A stretch of 64,000 nucleotides of DNA. Origin: AWTP1-13 sp963820375. Its GTDB lineage: Bacteria; Pseudomonadota; Alphaproteobacteria; Rhizobiales; Hyphomicrobiaceae. This document shows positions 1 to 8,842 of the stretch, piece by piece. Where the stretch lies: positions 124,001 to 188,000 of the forward strand of contig CAWFZX010000029.1 of NCBI GenBank assembly GCA_963820375.1, read 5' to 3'. Made by a program: the position numbers and the translations under genes. The notes under the pieces are model-generated. The model had not been told where the DNA came from, did not search any database, and saw only the letters and a program-made list of their open reading frames with translations. Numbering within the stretch: position 1 is the first letter of the stretch; each line of letters starts with the position of its first letter.

Positions 1-50
1 AGCATATGGTCGGCCGTGTCGGCGCACGCAAGCCATTAGGGAGGATGACG

Positions 51-533
51 ATGGCGAAGGTTACCCAGCACCTTTGGTTCGAAAAAGAGATGGAATCGGC
101 GGTCCGATGCTACACCACCATCATTCCCGGTTCCTCAATGCAGTGGATCGCGACCATTCCAGCCGATACGCCCAGCGGTCCTGCGGGCAGCGTGAAGATA
201 GCGGCATTCACGATCGGCGATCAGCGCTACATGGCGATCGAGGCGGGTCCGCTCGATGCGTTCAACCACAGCTTTTCGATCATTGTCGAATGTGATGACC
301 AGCCCGAGATCGATCGGCTATGGGACGCACTGAAGGAGGGCGGCAATGTCGAGCAGTGCGGCTGGCTCCGCGATCGTTGGGGCCTGTGCTGGCAGATCAC
401 GCCGAAGCGACTGGGCGAGCTGATGCGCGATCCCGACCGCCAAAAGGCAAAACGGGTCGCTGAGGCGATGCTGAAGATGACCAAGTTCGATATTGCCGGC
501 CTGGAACGGGCGGCACAAGGCCCAGCATCCTGA
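51..533 (+). CDS. VOC-fold protein (PhnB / 3-demethylubiquinone methyltransferase-like)
   Basis: This encodes a 160-residue single-domain protein of the glyoxalase/VOC superfamily, PhnB-like subgroup. The opening (QHLWFEKEMESAVRCYTTI), the central GDQRYMAIEAGP segment and the late GWLRDRWGLCWQITP segment follow the order seen in these proteins. In the family, such proteins are often annotated as 3-demethylubiquinone-9 3-methyltransferase, although most have no proven enzymatic activity. The ATG at 51 is chosen because AGGGAGG (38-44) lies six bases upstream. An in-frame ATG at 45 touches that site and is too close. The gene stands alone, followed by about 200 bases without a gene and the 3' end of the convergent TPR-CHAT gene. 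The family is confident; the substrate is unknown. Confidence 0.8.
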   Translation: MAKVTQHLWFEKEMESAVRCYTTIIPGSSMQWIATIPADTPSGPAGSVKIAAFTIGDQRYMAIEAGPLDAFNHSFSIIVECDDQPEIDRLWDALKEGGNVEQCGWLRDRWGLCWQITPKRLGELMRDPDRQKAKRVAEAMLKMTKFDIAGLERAAQGPAS

Positions 534-736
534 TCGCCGGCGGCAATCGGTTCGGCTTCTTTGCGATCACTGGCACGTTTGTCAGCCGGGCACGCCCGGT
601 ATCTCCGGGCGCGCTGCTAGCACCACGCAACGACGTGAAATTTGACCGACCGACAGCTCCCACTTGCGGTGACAGCCTGCAGACCCCGAGGCGTGAAGCT
701 GCGGCATCTCATCGCCACCACAGCGAATTTCTCGGT

Positions 737-3700
737 CTAGAGAGCCCCGTCTCCGACCAGCACGAACGGCGCCCACGAGGAGGGATGCGCGTTGGTGCCG
801 CCGCTTCCGATCAAGGTCAGCATGGACCGGCGTGTTGCTTCAGCGCGTCCGACTCGGCCCTGAGCCGTTGCCTGGAACGCCCCGGTGATCAGCCGAACAG
901 TCGCATGGGAATTGACAGCCCAGTGCGAGACCAACAAGGCGCGCGCTCCGGCATAGAAAAACGCGCGCGCGAGCCCTGACAGCGACTCTGAGCCGGGCTT
1001 GTCGCTCTCCCCAGCCGCCGTATTGCACGCAGAAAGGACCACCCAATCGGCGTCGAGCTTGAGCTGCGAAATCTCGGAGGCGGTCAACAACCCGTCATCC
1101 GTCTCCGTCGCCTGATCCGGCGGCGTCAGCAACAGCGCGGGCTCTACGCGCGAGGAGGTGAGCATCTCTGTCTCGCCGGCAAGTAAGCCATGTGTCGCGA
1201 AATGGATCACGCGAGCATGTGCGAGGGTCCCATCCGCCGAAAGGTTCTTGACGGTTTGCTCGGTGGCCTTGGCGCCCAGGTAGACGTTGCTCTCGGCAGC
1301 TGCCATTGATTTGGCAACGGCACACAATTCGTCCGCTGTCTCCGGTAGCGGCACCTGCGCGCGCACAATCGCCACATCCGCCAAGCCGCCGCGATAGAAG
1401 GGCGCGATGGAGCCGCGCACCCCCCGCTGGGCGACCTGTACGACGGCAGACCCATCGCAGGTTTGCCGCTCCCAGGCGTGCCGGTCGCTACCCGTCGGAC
1501 CCAACAGCAAAGGGTTGCCAAAGCCCAGAAACGGCTGCCTTGCCCGGCTGGCTTTGGCGAACTGACGCAGCGCATTCAGGCTGCCGACAGAAGGCAGCAC
1601 GCTAATGGCATGCGTTTTGGCGAGCCAAGCGGCGCCTGCGTATCCCGGGCCGTCCGTCGGCAGAGCCACTGCGGGCTTGTCCGTTACCAGCACCTGGAAC
1701 GGAAGGGCAGTAAGTGCACCCGAGGCGACGATCAACAGCTCTCGGCTGGCGATGAGATCAGCAACTTGTCCAAACAACGACTGATAGACGTCATACGCGC
1801 GGCCGAGATCGAATGGCAGCATTCCGTGATGAGTGTTGCTGGCGGTACTCCCGAACCAGTGCGCGCACTGTACTGCCGCATCGGCCCATGCCGCCTGGTC
1901 GAGACCGCAACGTAGCGCTGCCACATGCTGATTGAGCGCACTCGTGCCGAGATCGGTGGTCACCCAGCGTGCATCGGTCTTGGTAACGGCCCATATCAAG
2001 GTCTCCTCCGGCGAGGGCGCCCAGGCTCGCGTGTCGAGCACCAGCAGCAGCGTTTCGTTCGCGCCAAGCAGCTTCTGCACCTGGGCGATATCGAGCGGCT
2101 CGGGCGACGCCAAGCTGGCAAACTCCGGGAAATCGCGGGCGAGCTGCCTGTCGACTTCGCTGATACGGGTGTCGATGGTGGCAAGCCGCGTCGACAGTGC
2201 GGCTTCCGCTATGGCGTCCCGAAGCTCAGGTGGCTGTGCGCGCGTTGCGACCAGGGTCTGGTCTCTGGCCTGCCATTCCGCCAAGAGGTCTTGGCGTTCG
2301 CGCACCAAGCCGGCCAGTACACCGTCGCCTTTTGCTTGCCGCACGGCCATCTGCGACAGCGAGTGGGCGGCTTCCGACGACTGCGCCCATTGCGCCATTA
2401 TGAACGTTTCGTGGGCGAGTTGCGGCGCTTGCGCCGGTTCCAACTCGGCCAGGCGGCGCGCGGCCTTGATGAAACCTGCCAACAGATGGGCTTTGCGTCT
2501 CGCCTCGGTCTGGCCTTTTGCCGTGAGAGCGGGCGCAGAAGCCTCCGTTTCCCGCTTGCTCCGGCGAATGATCGCGGCAGCGCTCCGGCGCCATTCCTCC
2601 ACGGCTTGCGTCAAGTGTCCTTGCTGCCAATGCAGCAGAGCAAGATCTGTAAGGGTGGTACTCACCTCCGGATGATCCGCCCCCAATGCCTTCTGCTTAA
2701 TGGCAAGCGTGCGCAGGTAGAGCGGTTCCGCCTCCGCCGCACGACCTTGTGCGGCGTAAAGCGCGGCTAGACCAAAAAGCGTCGTGCCGACCTCAGTATG
2801 GTCGGGGCCCAGTGTTTTCTCCTTGATGGCAAGAGCACGCCGGTAAAGCGGTTCAGCCTCGGCATGACGTCCCTGCTGCCCGTAAAGTTCGGCCAGGCCA
2901 TAGAGCGCGCTCCCTACCTCGGTATGATCGGGGCTCAACGCGTTCTCCTTGATGGCAATCACCCGCCTGTAAAGCTGCTCGGCCTCTGATGTTCGCCCTT
3001 GCAAGGCGAGCAAAACCGCAAGGTTGTGCAAGGTGCTTCCGACTTCGCTATGCTCCGGCCCGAGTAAAGTCTCCTTTATGGCGAGGGTCCGCCGATACAG
3101 AGGTTCGGCTTCTTCATAGCGGCCGAGGTAGACATAGAGCGCGGCCAGCCCATAAAGGGTGGTGCCGACCTCGCTGTGGTTCAGGCCCAATGCGTTCTCT
3201 TTGATGGCGAGCGTCCGCTTATAAAGCGGTTCCGCCTCCAGAAACCGGCCTTGCCGCACATACAGTTCAGCCACTGCATAAAGCGAGCTACCGACGTCGG
3301 TATGCTCGGGCCCCAACGTTTTCTCTTTGATGGCGAGCGCGCGCATGTAAATCGGCTCAGCTTCCCCATAGCGGCCTTGCATGGCGAGCAGCACCGCCAG
3401 ATTGTGCAGCGTGGTGGCGACTTGGCTGTGGTCGGGTCCTAACGCCTTTTCTTTGATGCCGAGCGCGCGCTGGTAGAGTGCCTCCGCGTCCATGTAATGG
3501 CCCTGATAGACGTAAAGCGCCGCGAGTGAGTGCAGCGTTGCACCAACCGCGGTGTGCTCGTTTCCAAGCACCTTCTCGCGGATGGAAAGCGCCCGCTTGT
3601 AAAGCGGCTCGGCGTCTGCGTATTGGCCGAGCTGCATATGCAGAAGGGCCAGCGCATTCATGGCATTGGCGAGCTCAAGGTCGTTGGGCCCGCGTTCGCG

Positions 3701-3880
3701 CTCCATCAGGTCGATGGCACGGCGCGCAATAGGCAGCGCTTCGGTCACCCGGCCCTCTGTCACCATCTGCTCAATCTGACGCGTGAGCGTGGCAATATCC
3801 TGCTGTTGAGCACTTGCTTTGCCGCCACTGCCGATCGCAAGCGCCGCAATCAGGCCGACCAAGAGCATAGCGCGCCGCAT
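737..3880 (-). CDS. Secreted TPR-CHAT domain protein (caspase-like peptidase family)
   Basis: This 1047-residue protein starts with a Sec signal peptide: positively charged MRR, a hydrophobic stretch, then KASA before QQQ near residue 24. Eight tetratricopeptide units of 42 residues follow (KRALSIREKVLG-type helices). After a helical linker comes a C-terminal CHAT domain with the family's His (HFATHG, about His897) and Cys (LSACNTA, about Cys952) both present. CHAT proteins belong to the caspase/separase fold, and in several systems the dyad is proteolytic. The start at 3880 is chosen because it has GGAG eight bases upstream and begins the signal peptide; the reading frame runs further upstream, but that part has no protein character. 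It is divergent from the M16 protease gene. Export to the periplasm is inferred from the signal peptide. The target is unknown. Confidence 0.85.
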   Translation of the reverse strand: MRRAMLLVGLIAALAIGSGGKASAQQQDIATLTRQIEQMVTEGRVTEALPIARRAIDLMERERGPNDLELANAMNALALLHMQLGQYADAEPLYKRALSIREKVLGNEHTAVGATLHSLAALYVYQGHYMDAEALYQRALGIKEKALGPDHSQVATTLHNLAVLLAMQGRYGEAEPIYMRALAIKEKTLGPEHTDVGSSLYAVAELYVRQGRFLEAEPLYKRTLAIKENALGLNHSEVGTTLYGLAALYVYLGRYEEAEPLYRRTLAIKETLLGPEHSEVGSTLHNLAVLLALQGRTSEAEQLYRRVIAIKENALSPDHTEVGSALYGLAELYGQQGRHAEAEPLYRRALAIKEKTLGPDHTEVGTTLFGLAALYAAQGRAAEAEPLYLRTLAIKQKALGADHPEVSTTLTDLALLHWQQGHLTQAVEEWRRSAAAIIRRSKRETEASAPALTAKGQTEARRKAHLLAGFIKAARRLAELEPAQAPQLAHETFIMAQWAQSSEAAHSLSQMAVRQAKGDGVLAGLVRERQDLLAEWQARDQTLVATRAQPPELRDAIAEAALSTRLATIDTRISEVDRQLARDFPEFASLASPEPLDIAQVQKLLGANETLLLVLDTRAWAPSPEETLIWAVTKTDARWVTTDLGTSALNQHVAALRCGLDQAAWADAAVQCAHWFGSTASNTHHGMLPFDLGRAYDVYQSLFGQVADLIASRELLIVASGALTALPFQVLVTDKPAVALPTDGPGYAGAAWLAKTHAISVLPSVGSLNALRQFAKASRARQPFLGFGNPLLLGPTGSDRHAWERQTCDGSAVVQVAQRGVRGSIAPFYRGGLADVAIVRAQVPLPETADELCAVAKSMAAAESNVYLGAKATEQTVKNLSADGTLAHARVIHFATHGLLAGETEMLTSSRVEPALLLTPPDQATETDDGLLTASEISQLKLDADWVVLSACNTAAGESDKPGSESLSGLARAFFYAGARALLVSHWAVNSHATVRLITGAFQATAQGRVGRAEATRRSMLTLIGSGGTNAHPSSWAPFVLVGDGAL
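2660..3667 (-). repeat. Eight 126-bp tandem coding repeats (TPR units)
   Basis: The TPR part of the CHAT gene is a tandem array with an exact 126-base period. For example, the TTGATGGC-like block recurs near 2823, 2949, 3075, 3201, 3327, 3453 and 3579. Units have diverged by scattered substitutions but keep length, so each encodes one 42-residue kinesin-light-chain-type TPR. The boundaries given are approximate. Such arrays can expand or contract by recombination. Confidence 0.8.
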
Positions 3881-4188
3881 CGTATGGTCTCCAGATACCG
3901 CCAGCCCCCAACGTGAGGCCCGGATTTGGCTCAAGCAAGGCGCGCTGCAATGCAATGGGGCGCAGCGGTCTTGCCTCCGAACCGGCGAGCCAGTGGAGCT
4001 GCCATCACACTCATCCGTTCGCCCTTTTGCATGCCTGTTGCTTACATGCCGATCAGCGGCACACGCGACACCAAAAAAAGTGAACATTTGCCGTCGACCA
4101 ACATGCGATGCAAAATCACGGCCCCGAGCCGCCGCGGCTTTAGCTTTGCGGGGGCCTGCTTTCGCTTGGCGCCGCAAGGAGATTGACG
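3881..4188. other. Divergent intergenic region between TPR-CHAT and M16 genes
   Basis: These 308 bases separate two divergently transcribed genes and must hold both promoters. I see the Shine-Dalgarno sites of both genes but no convincing -35/-10 pair or operator. Short frames across it have no recognisable protein character. Confidence 0.5.
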
Positions 4189-7110
4189 ATGTCAGACGCT
4201 TATGCAGGCTTCGAACTGGTGCGCGAGCAATCTATCCCGGAACTGGATACGGCCGCACGCCTCTTTCGCCACCGCCGAACCCGAGCAGAGGTGTTATCGC
4301 TCAGCAACCGCGATGAAAACAAGAGCTTCGCCGTTACGTTCCGGACGTTGCCTTTTGACGATACCGGAGTTGCCCACATCCTCGAGCATTCCGTACTCAG
4401 CGGCTCACGCAAATACCCGGTGAAGGAGCTGTTCATGGAGCTCGTCAAGGGATCGTGCGCGACCTTCATCAACGCCATGACCTATCCGGACAAGACCTGC
4501 TATCCAGTTGCCAGCACGAACCTCCAGGACTTCTATAATCTAGTCGACGTCTACTTCGATGTCGTGCTCAACCCACTTCTCGAATCTCACACCCTCGACC
4601 AGGAAGGCTGGCACTTCGAACTCGAGCGCGCCGATGCGCCGCTGAGTTACAAGGGCGTCGTCTTCAACGAGATGAAGGGCGTCTACTCATTGCAGGATAC
4701 TCACATCGGTGAGCAGATCATGCGGGCGCTGTTGCCGAACACCATTTACGCCAATAGCTCGGGCGGCGATCCACGCCACATTCCGGCATTGAACCACGCT
4801 GGTTGGCGAGAATTCCACCATCGCTTTTACCATCCTTCCAACGCGCGCATTTGTTTTTGGGGCGATGATCCGGAAGAAACGCGTTTGCGCATCGTCAATG
4901 AGGCGCTCACGCCCTTTGATGTTCAGCCTGTGTCCGGGACGATCGCGCTGCAACCCCGTTTCACCGCACCCGTCCGCTCCAGCGGTCGGGTTCCGGCGGC
5001 TGCGGTCGACGCCCAGGATGGCAAGGGAGCCGTCAGCATCGGATGGCTCCTTTCGGATGGAGAGCACACACCAGAACAGCGCATTGGCATACGTGTGCTG
5101 AAGGAAATCCTCGTCGGCTCGCCGGCATCGCCCTTGCGCAAAGCACTGCTGGATTCGGGGCTCGGCGAGGACTTGATTGGCGGCGCGGGCTGGGACGAGA
5201 TGCGCCAGCCGGTATTTGTCACAGGCCTAAAGGGTGTGAGCGAGGCAAATCGCGATCGCATTGAGCCACTGGTGCTTGACACCCTGGAAAATCTGGTCCG
5301 CTCGGGGATTGATCAGGCGGCTGCAGACGCCGCGGTCAATACCATCGAGTTCGCCCTACGCGAGAACGGGACCTGGGCCCGCGGCATCGGCACAATTCTG
5401 CGTTCGTTCGAGACATGGCTCTACGACGGTGATCCCATAGCCGCGCTGGCCTTCGAGCAGCCACTCGCCGCCGTGCAAGCTGGTCGCGGGGAAAGTCGAC
5501 GTTACTTTGAGAAAATGATCGAGCAGTACCTTCTCACCAACCCACATCGCTCGACGATTTGGCACGCGCCCGATGCCGAGCTGCTGACACGCCAGGAGGC
5601 CGACGAGAAGGCACGTCTGGCAAAGATCCGCAGCGGCCTCGGTGACGAGGAACTCCAGCGCATCACCGCCAAATCACTGGAGCTAAAGCACCGGCAAGAG
5701 ACACCGAACTCACCGGAAGCACTCGCCAAGCTGCCTATGCTGCGTCTTGGCGACCTGGACCGCAAAAACACCGTGATCCCGCGCGAGGTAATGACGCTGG
5801 AGGGAAGGCCGGTGCTTATGCATGGCCTCTCCACCAATGGCATTGCCTACATCGATATCGGCTTTGATCTGCAGACATTATCGGGCGACGAGTTGGCCTA
5901 CGTGCCGGTGCTGGCAAGAGCGCTCACCGAGCTCGGCACCGACAATGAGGACGAGGTCACCTTTGCCCGTCGGATTGCCGGGCACACGGGCGGTATCGAG
6001 CCGCGCGCATTTTCGCTCACCAAGACAGATGCCAAGAGCACTGCCGCTTGGCTGGTATTGCGCGGGAAAGCTACGGTGGCAAAGGCCGCTGAGTTGATCG
6101 CCATATTTCGCGATCTGCTGCTCTCCGCACGTCTCGACCAACGCGAGCGGCTGCGCCGCCTCGTGCTGGAGGAAAAAGCACGGCTGGAGGCGAATCTCGT
6201 ACCGATGGGGAGTTATTATTGCGGTTTGCGCCTCAAGGCTGGGGCGAACGAATTGGGTTTCGCCAATGAACAGCTGTACGGTGTGAGCCAGCTCGCTTTC
6301 TTGCGCCGACTTGCCGCCGAGACGGAGACCGACTGGGCGGCGGCGCTCGCGCGTCTGACCGCCATTCGCTCAAAGTTGATCATGCGCTCGTCGGCAATCG
6401 CTAGCGTGACGGTCGATACCAATGCTGGGGCTTCGTTGCTAGCCCAGATCGACAGACTGCTTGGAAGCCTTCCAACGGGCAGCTATACGCCGCTGGCGTG
6501 GCAGCCCTTGACGAGGCCGCGCAACGAGGGACTTGTCGTGCCGACCCAGGTAAATTATGTCGCCAAAGGCACCGGTATTCTCGATTTTGCCGCGCGACCG
6601 GATGGGGCAGCGCTGGCAGTTTGTCGTTGGCTGAGCCTCGCTTGGCTGGTCCCAAAGATTCGCGAGCAGGGAGGAGCCTACGGCGCGTCGCTGGATTTCG
6701 AGCGACGCTCCGGCTACCTGGCACTGACATCCTACCGCGATCCGAATCTCCTCGAGACCCTCGCAACGTACGACTCTACCGGAGCCTTCCTGCGTGCCCT
6801 CCAGCTCAGCGATAGCGATCTCGCGCGGAGCATCATCGGGGCTCTGAACGGGGTCGACCCCTATCAGCTTCCAGGCGCCAGGGGTTTCACGTCGCTGCAG
6901 CGCTACCTGATCGACCAAACCGAGGTCGATCGGCAACAACTGCGTGATGAGCTGTTCGCCACCATGCCCGCGGACTTCCGTGACTTCGCAGACGTGATGG
7001 ATGGTGTGCGGGACCATGGCCAAGTTGTAGTCATGGGTTCGGAAGCGACGCTGTCCGAGGCCAATCGCGCGCAAGGCGGGGGTTGGCTGACCCTCGAGAA
7101 GATCATGTAG
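4189..7110 (+). CDS. M16C (PreP/insulinase-like) zinc metalloprotease
   Basis: This encodes a 973-residue protein matching presequence-protease (PreP) members of peptidase family M16C. The inverted zinc motif is HILEH (His63, Glu66, His67), followed by SVLSGSRKYPVKE and then VVFNEMKG, which supplies the distal glutamate ligand. The length and the four-half-domain layout fit the family, which encloses and degrades short unfolded peptides. No signal peptide is visible, so it is probably cytosolic. The ATG at 4189 has AAGGAG seven bases upstream; a TTG six bases earlier is less likely. It is divergent from the secreted CHAT protein and monocistronic. Confidence 0.92.
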   Translation: MSDAYAGFELVREQSIPELDTAARLFRHRRTRAEVLSLSNRDENKSFAVTFRTLPFDDTGVAHILEHSVLSGSRKYPVKELFMELVKGSCATFINAMTYPDKTCYPVASTNLQDFYNLVDVYFDVVLNPLLESHTLDQEGWHFELERADAPLSYKGVVFNEMKGVYSLQDTHIGEQIMRALLPNTIYANSSGGDPRHIPALNHAGWREFHHRFYHPSNARICFWGDDPEETRLRIVNEALTPFDVQPVSGTIALQPRFTAPVRSSGRVPAAAVDAQDGKGAVSIGWLLSDGEHTPEQRIGIRVLKEILVGSPASPLRKALLDSGLGEDLIGGAGWDEMRQPVFVTGLKGVSEANRDRIEPLVLDTLENLVRSGIDQAAADAAVNTIEFALRENGTWARGIGTILRSFETWLYDGDPIAALAFEQPLAAVQAGRGESRRYFEKMIEQYLLTNPHRSTIWHAPDAELLTRQEADEKARLAKIRSGLGDEELQRITAKSLELKHRQETPNSPEALAKLPMLRLGDLDRKNTVIPREVMTLEGRPVLMHGLSTNGIAYIDIGFDLQTLSGDELAYVPVLARALTELGTDNEDEVTFARRIAGHTGGIEPRAFSLTKTDAKSTAAWLVLRGKATVAKAAELIAIFRDLLLSARLDQRERLRRLVLEEKARLEANLVPMGSYYCGLRLKAGANELGFANEQLYGVSQLAFLRRLAAETETDWAAALARLTAIRSKLIMRSSAIASVTVDTNAGASLLAQIDRLLGSLPTGSYTPLAWQPLTRPRNEGLVVPTQVNYVAKGTGILDFAARPDGAALAVCRWLSLAWLVPKIREQGGAYGASLDFERRSGYLALTSYRDPNLLETLATYDSTGAFLRALQLSDSDLARSIIGALNGVDPYQLPGARGFTSLQRYLIDQTEVDRQQLRDELFATMPADFRDFADVMDGVRDHGQVVVMGSEATLSEANRAQGGGWLTLEKIM

Positions 7111-7452
7111 CGAGCAGACTGCGGTGGCCTGCACCCTCCCACCGGCAGGAGTTTTTAGAGGCTGACGCACCTACTCGACCTCCGCCCTTGGTTGGCTCGT
7201 TTCCCATTTAATTGATCAACGCGAAAGCCGCTCGCCTCTGGGGATCACGTCGCCTGGGATGTACCGCGCGCTGACCCGGAGCGGGCAGAAAGCACTGGCC
7301 CAGCCGATCTGGCCTGTTGGGCATGCAGCCTAGCTGCCGAGCGGGTTGACCTTTCTCCTCAAGTGCCCTCACAGGCCGCAACGGCACACGCTCACTCTTT
7401 GAGCGGCCTGCCCAAGCGTGAGCCGGGACAAGCGGTCAAAGGGGCGGCTTCT
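7111..7452. other. Intergenic region downstream of the M16 protease; weak terminator
   Basis: No gene is seen in these 342 bases. Shortly after the protease stop, CCTGC (7128-7132) can pair with GCAGG (7145-7149), followed by A and GTTTTT ending at 7156. This is a weak candidate intrinsic terminator with a 12-base loop. The rest shows nothing recognisable. Confidence 0.4.
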
Positions 7453-7983
7453 TCACCGTTTGCCGGTCGGCGCTCTGAGCGTTCGCGTGCTGGCGGCAAT
7501 ATTGTCCGGGTCAGCATTGGCAGTGCCGTCGCCGAGAACGGCGCGCAGCGCGGCTGCGAGGTCAGCCTGCTGATAGGGCTTGCGCAGAACCCTTAATTGT
7601 TCGCGTTGCAGCTCATCACCATGCACGAGTTCTTCCGCGTATCCGGAAGTAAGAGGAACCTTTACCCCAGGCTTCAGTTGGCGGGCGCCGATGGCAACCT
7701 CGCGACCAGATAGCCCTCCCGGCATGATCAGGTCGGTGAAGACGAGATCCACATCATCGCCGCGCTTGAGGATTTCGAGCGCGGCAGGCCCGTCGCTGGC
7801 TTCCAGCACCCGATAGCCGATGAGTTTCAAGCGCTTAATGGTCAACTGCCGCACGCGACTGTGGCGAGGTACGCAGCAGATGGTTGGCACCAAGGGCAGA
7901 TGCTTGAACCGCAGTTCGTGCATCCTGAGTTGGCGCCAAAAATTCGCACCTGCTGCGCCGGTGCCTCGAAGGCCGAGGGGCAA
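7453..7983 (-). pseudogene. Receiver-domain remnant (hybrid histidine kinase C-terminus)
   Basis: From about 7862 down to 7480 the minus strand reads as a response-regulator receiver domain. VRQLTIKRLKLIGYRVLEASDG, VDLVFTDLIMPGGLSG (with the phosphoacceptor Asp) and TSGYAEELVHG are followed by LRKPY and DLAAALRAVLG. It resembles the C-terminal receiver of PAS-type hybrid kinases. The first strand and the acidic pair (normally VEDDP) are replaced by unrelated sequence (CCVPRHSR), and no kinase domain lies upstream. The frame up to 7983 is open but not protein-like. I infer a decayed fragment left by a deletion. A divergent, expressed single-domain receiver is less likely because the acidic pocket is missing. 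Confidence 0.6.
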
Positions 7984-8422
7984 CGTCGCTGCGGAAATGC
8001 GAGATGGTTCCCCTCACCACACTCGACCCGCATTCTTGCAAAGCAAAACCGGCTCGACCGCGCGAGCCTTGCAAGCGTCGCGACAGCTGGTGATCGCCGA
8101 GCCTGGCGGGTAAGGGTAACTATGGCTTTGATGCAGCTTGCAACCCCTAGTTTGACCCGGTCGACGAACCCTCGGCGAACCAGCAAGAGGACGCCTGCGG
8201 CACTGGAAAAAGCTCGTTCTCGCAACCGGCCGCCTAGCTTTGACGGCAATGACAGAGCCAACGAAGGGATGCAAAAGATGGCCAGATGCGAACGAGGACT
8301 TGGTAGCTTGGCCGTCGCCGATCCCGCAGTGCTGGTGACGGGACTCCACAAGACGTTATACCGTGGGGTTGCTCAATTGGCGCTGCCGCGCGCGCGCGCG
8401 CCCCGCAAAACTAAGGTGATCC
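7984..8422. other. Intergenic region upstream of hsp20
   Basis: There are 439 bases here without a convincing gene. Open frames exist on both strands but lack conserved motifs. A short alternating CG run (about 8387-8400) lies just before the hsp20 Shine-Dalgarno site. I could not identify a clear heat-shock promoter. Confidence 0.4.
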
Positions 8423-8842
8423 ATGAGTAGGGATTTTCCCAATGACTGGATGTGGTCTCAGGCATTCGACATGCTGGCGCGGGCGGAGCGCCTGCATCGA
8501 GAAATATTTCGTCCCCGCGCTTCAGCATCGCACAATCCCGCCTGGGAACCCCCGATCGACATCCTCGAGACTGCACAGCAGGTGCTAGCTCTGGTGGCCT
8601 TGCCGGGCGTGACACTCGACGCAGTAACTGCATCCATAGAAGGCAATGATCTCATTGTTGCTGGCATGCGCGAGCTGCCGCCCGAGTGGAGCACGGCGAT
8701 TATCCATCGTCTGGAATTGCCGCAAGGACGCTTTGAGCGACGCGTGCGACTACCGGGCGGGCGCTACCGGAATGTCCGTCAGGCGATGGGCGCGGGCTGC
8801 CTCTTGGTCACGCTCGACAAGGTGGAGGCTCAACTTGGCTGA
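8423..8842 (+). CDS. Hsp20 / alpha-crystallin family small heat shock protein
   Basis: This encodes a 139-residue protein with a short N-terminal arm rich in aromatic residues. An alpha-crystallin-like domain follows, starting at PPIDILETAQQVLALVALPGV and including GNDLIVAG and HRLELPQGRFERRVRLPGG. Such proteins hold unfolding clients for refolding or degradation. The usual C-terminal I-x-I oligomerisation motif is not visible. AAGGTGATCC precedes the ATG at 8423. The stop overlaps the start of lon by eight bases, and the lon Shine-Dalgarno site lies inside this gene, so chaperone and protease should be co-translated. The family is well supported; the exact client range is unknown. Confidence 0.85.
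   Translation: MSRDFPNDWMWSQAFDMLARAERLHREIFRPRASASHNPAWEPPIDILETAQQVLALVALPGVTLDAVTASIEGNDLIVAGMRELPPEWSTAIIHRLELPQGRFERRVRLPGGRYRNVRQAMGAGCLLVTLDKVEAQLG

Noticed and set aside
2660..3667. Regular repeats suggesting a CRISPR array
   Set aside because: The 126-base period is in a single open frame and encodes TPR helices; there are no unique spacers or cas genes.
3881..4177. N-terminal extension of the TPR-CHAT protein
   Set aside because: The frame is open, but the signal peptide and ribosome site define the start at 3880.
8387..8400. Alternating CG run as a regulatory Z-DNA element
   Set aside because: It is short and expected by chance in DNA of this base composition.
7861..8430. Possible gene on the plus strand upstream of hsp20
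   Set aside because: It overlaps the receiver remnant in antisense, lacks motifs and has no ribosome site.
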